Positions 7,187-7,188 of a DNA stretch of 7,188 nucleotides are shown here, in pieces. Source of the stretch: Candidatus Cloacimonadota bacterium (GTDB lineage Bacteria > Cloacimonadota > Cloacimonadia > JGIOTU-2); NCBI GenBank assembly GCA_014382685.1, contig JACNJG010000055.1:1-7188 (forward strand). Direction: 5' to 3'. The stretch's first letter is position 1. Every line of letters begins with the position of its first letter. The notes below the pieces were generated by a model. That model was given only the letters and a program-made list of their open reading frames with translations. It was not told where the DNA came from and did not search any database. A program made the translations under genes and the position numbers.

Positions 7187-7188
7187 TT

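Overview
The window is AT-rich bacterial DNA carrying one co-directional block of four genes on the + strand. The first is a complete transcription-repair coupling factor (mfd). It is followed by three consecutive proteins of the SurA/PpiC/PrsA type, that is, periplasmic foldases built from a SurA-like N-terminal chaperone domain plus parvulin (peptidyl-prolyl isomerase) modules. The block ends in a strong 12-bp terminator hairpin at the right edge.

Organism: a SurA-like protein with two parvulin domains and an export signal, together with a probable lipoprotein paralogue, points to a diderm (Gram-negative-type) bacterium. The base composition, the mixed use of Shine-Dalgarno sites and the run of several SurA-like paralogues fit the Fibrobacteres-Chlorobi-Bacteroidetes side of the tree. 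Candidatus Cloacimonadota is my best guess, but it is from general impression only and no marker gene in the window settles it.

Layout: 1-325 has no confidently assigned gene. It holds an imperfect inverted repeat (59-111) and a reading frame open from the left edge to a stop at 175-177 that might be the tail of an upstream gene. mfd is at 326-3712. After 26 bases comes a membrane-anchored SurA-like protein (3739-5082). A second, probably lipid-anchored SurA-like protein starts inside its last codons (best start 5066, end 5857). Seven bases later comes the exported, two-parvulin SurA homologue (5865-7133). The terminator is at 7159-7186.

How the genes fit together: Mfd acts in the cytoplasm, where it removes stalled RNA polymerase and recruits UvrA. 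The other three act at or beyond the inner membrane and probably form an outer-membrane-protein or lipoprotein folding set. The three paralogues show graded loss of the isomerase module. The last has one nearly canonical parvulin domain and one degenerate one. The first has one degenerate parvulin domain and a second chaperone half with no room for a parvulin. The middle one has only a parvulin-sized segment without recognisable catalytic residues. This suggests one catalytic and two mainly chaperone or holdase members, inherited as a unit. I see no mobile element, CRISPR array, tRNA or rRNA. The genes belong to known families; the interesting part is the divergent architecture of the paralogues.
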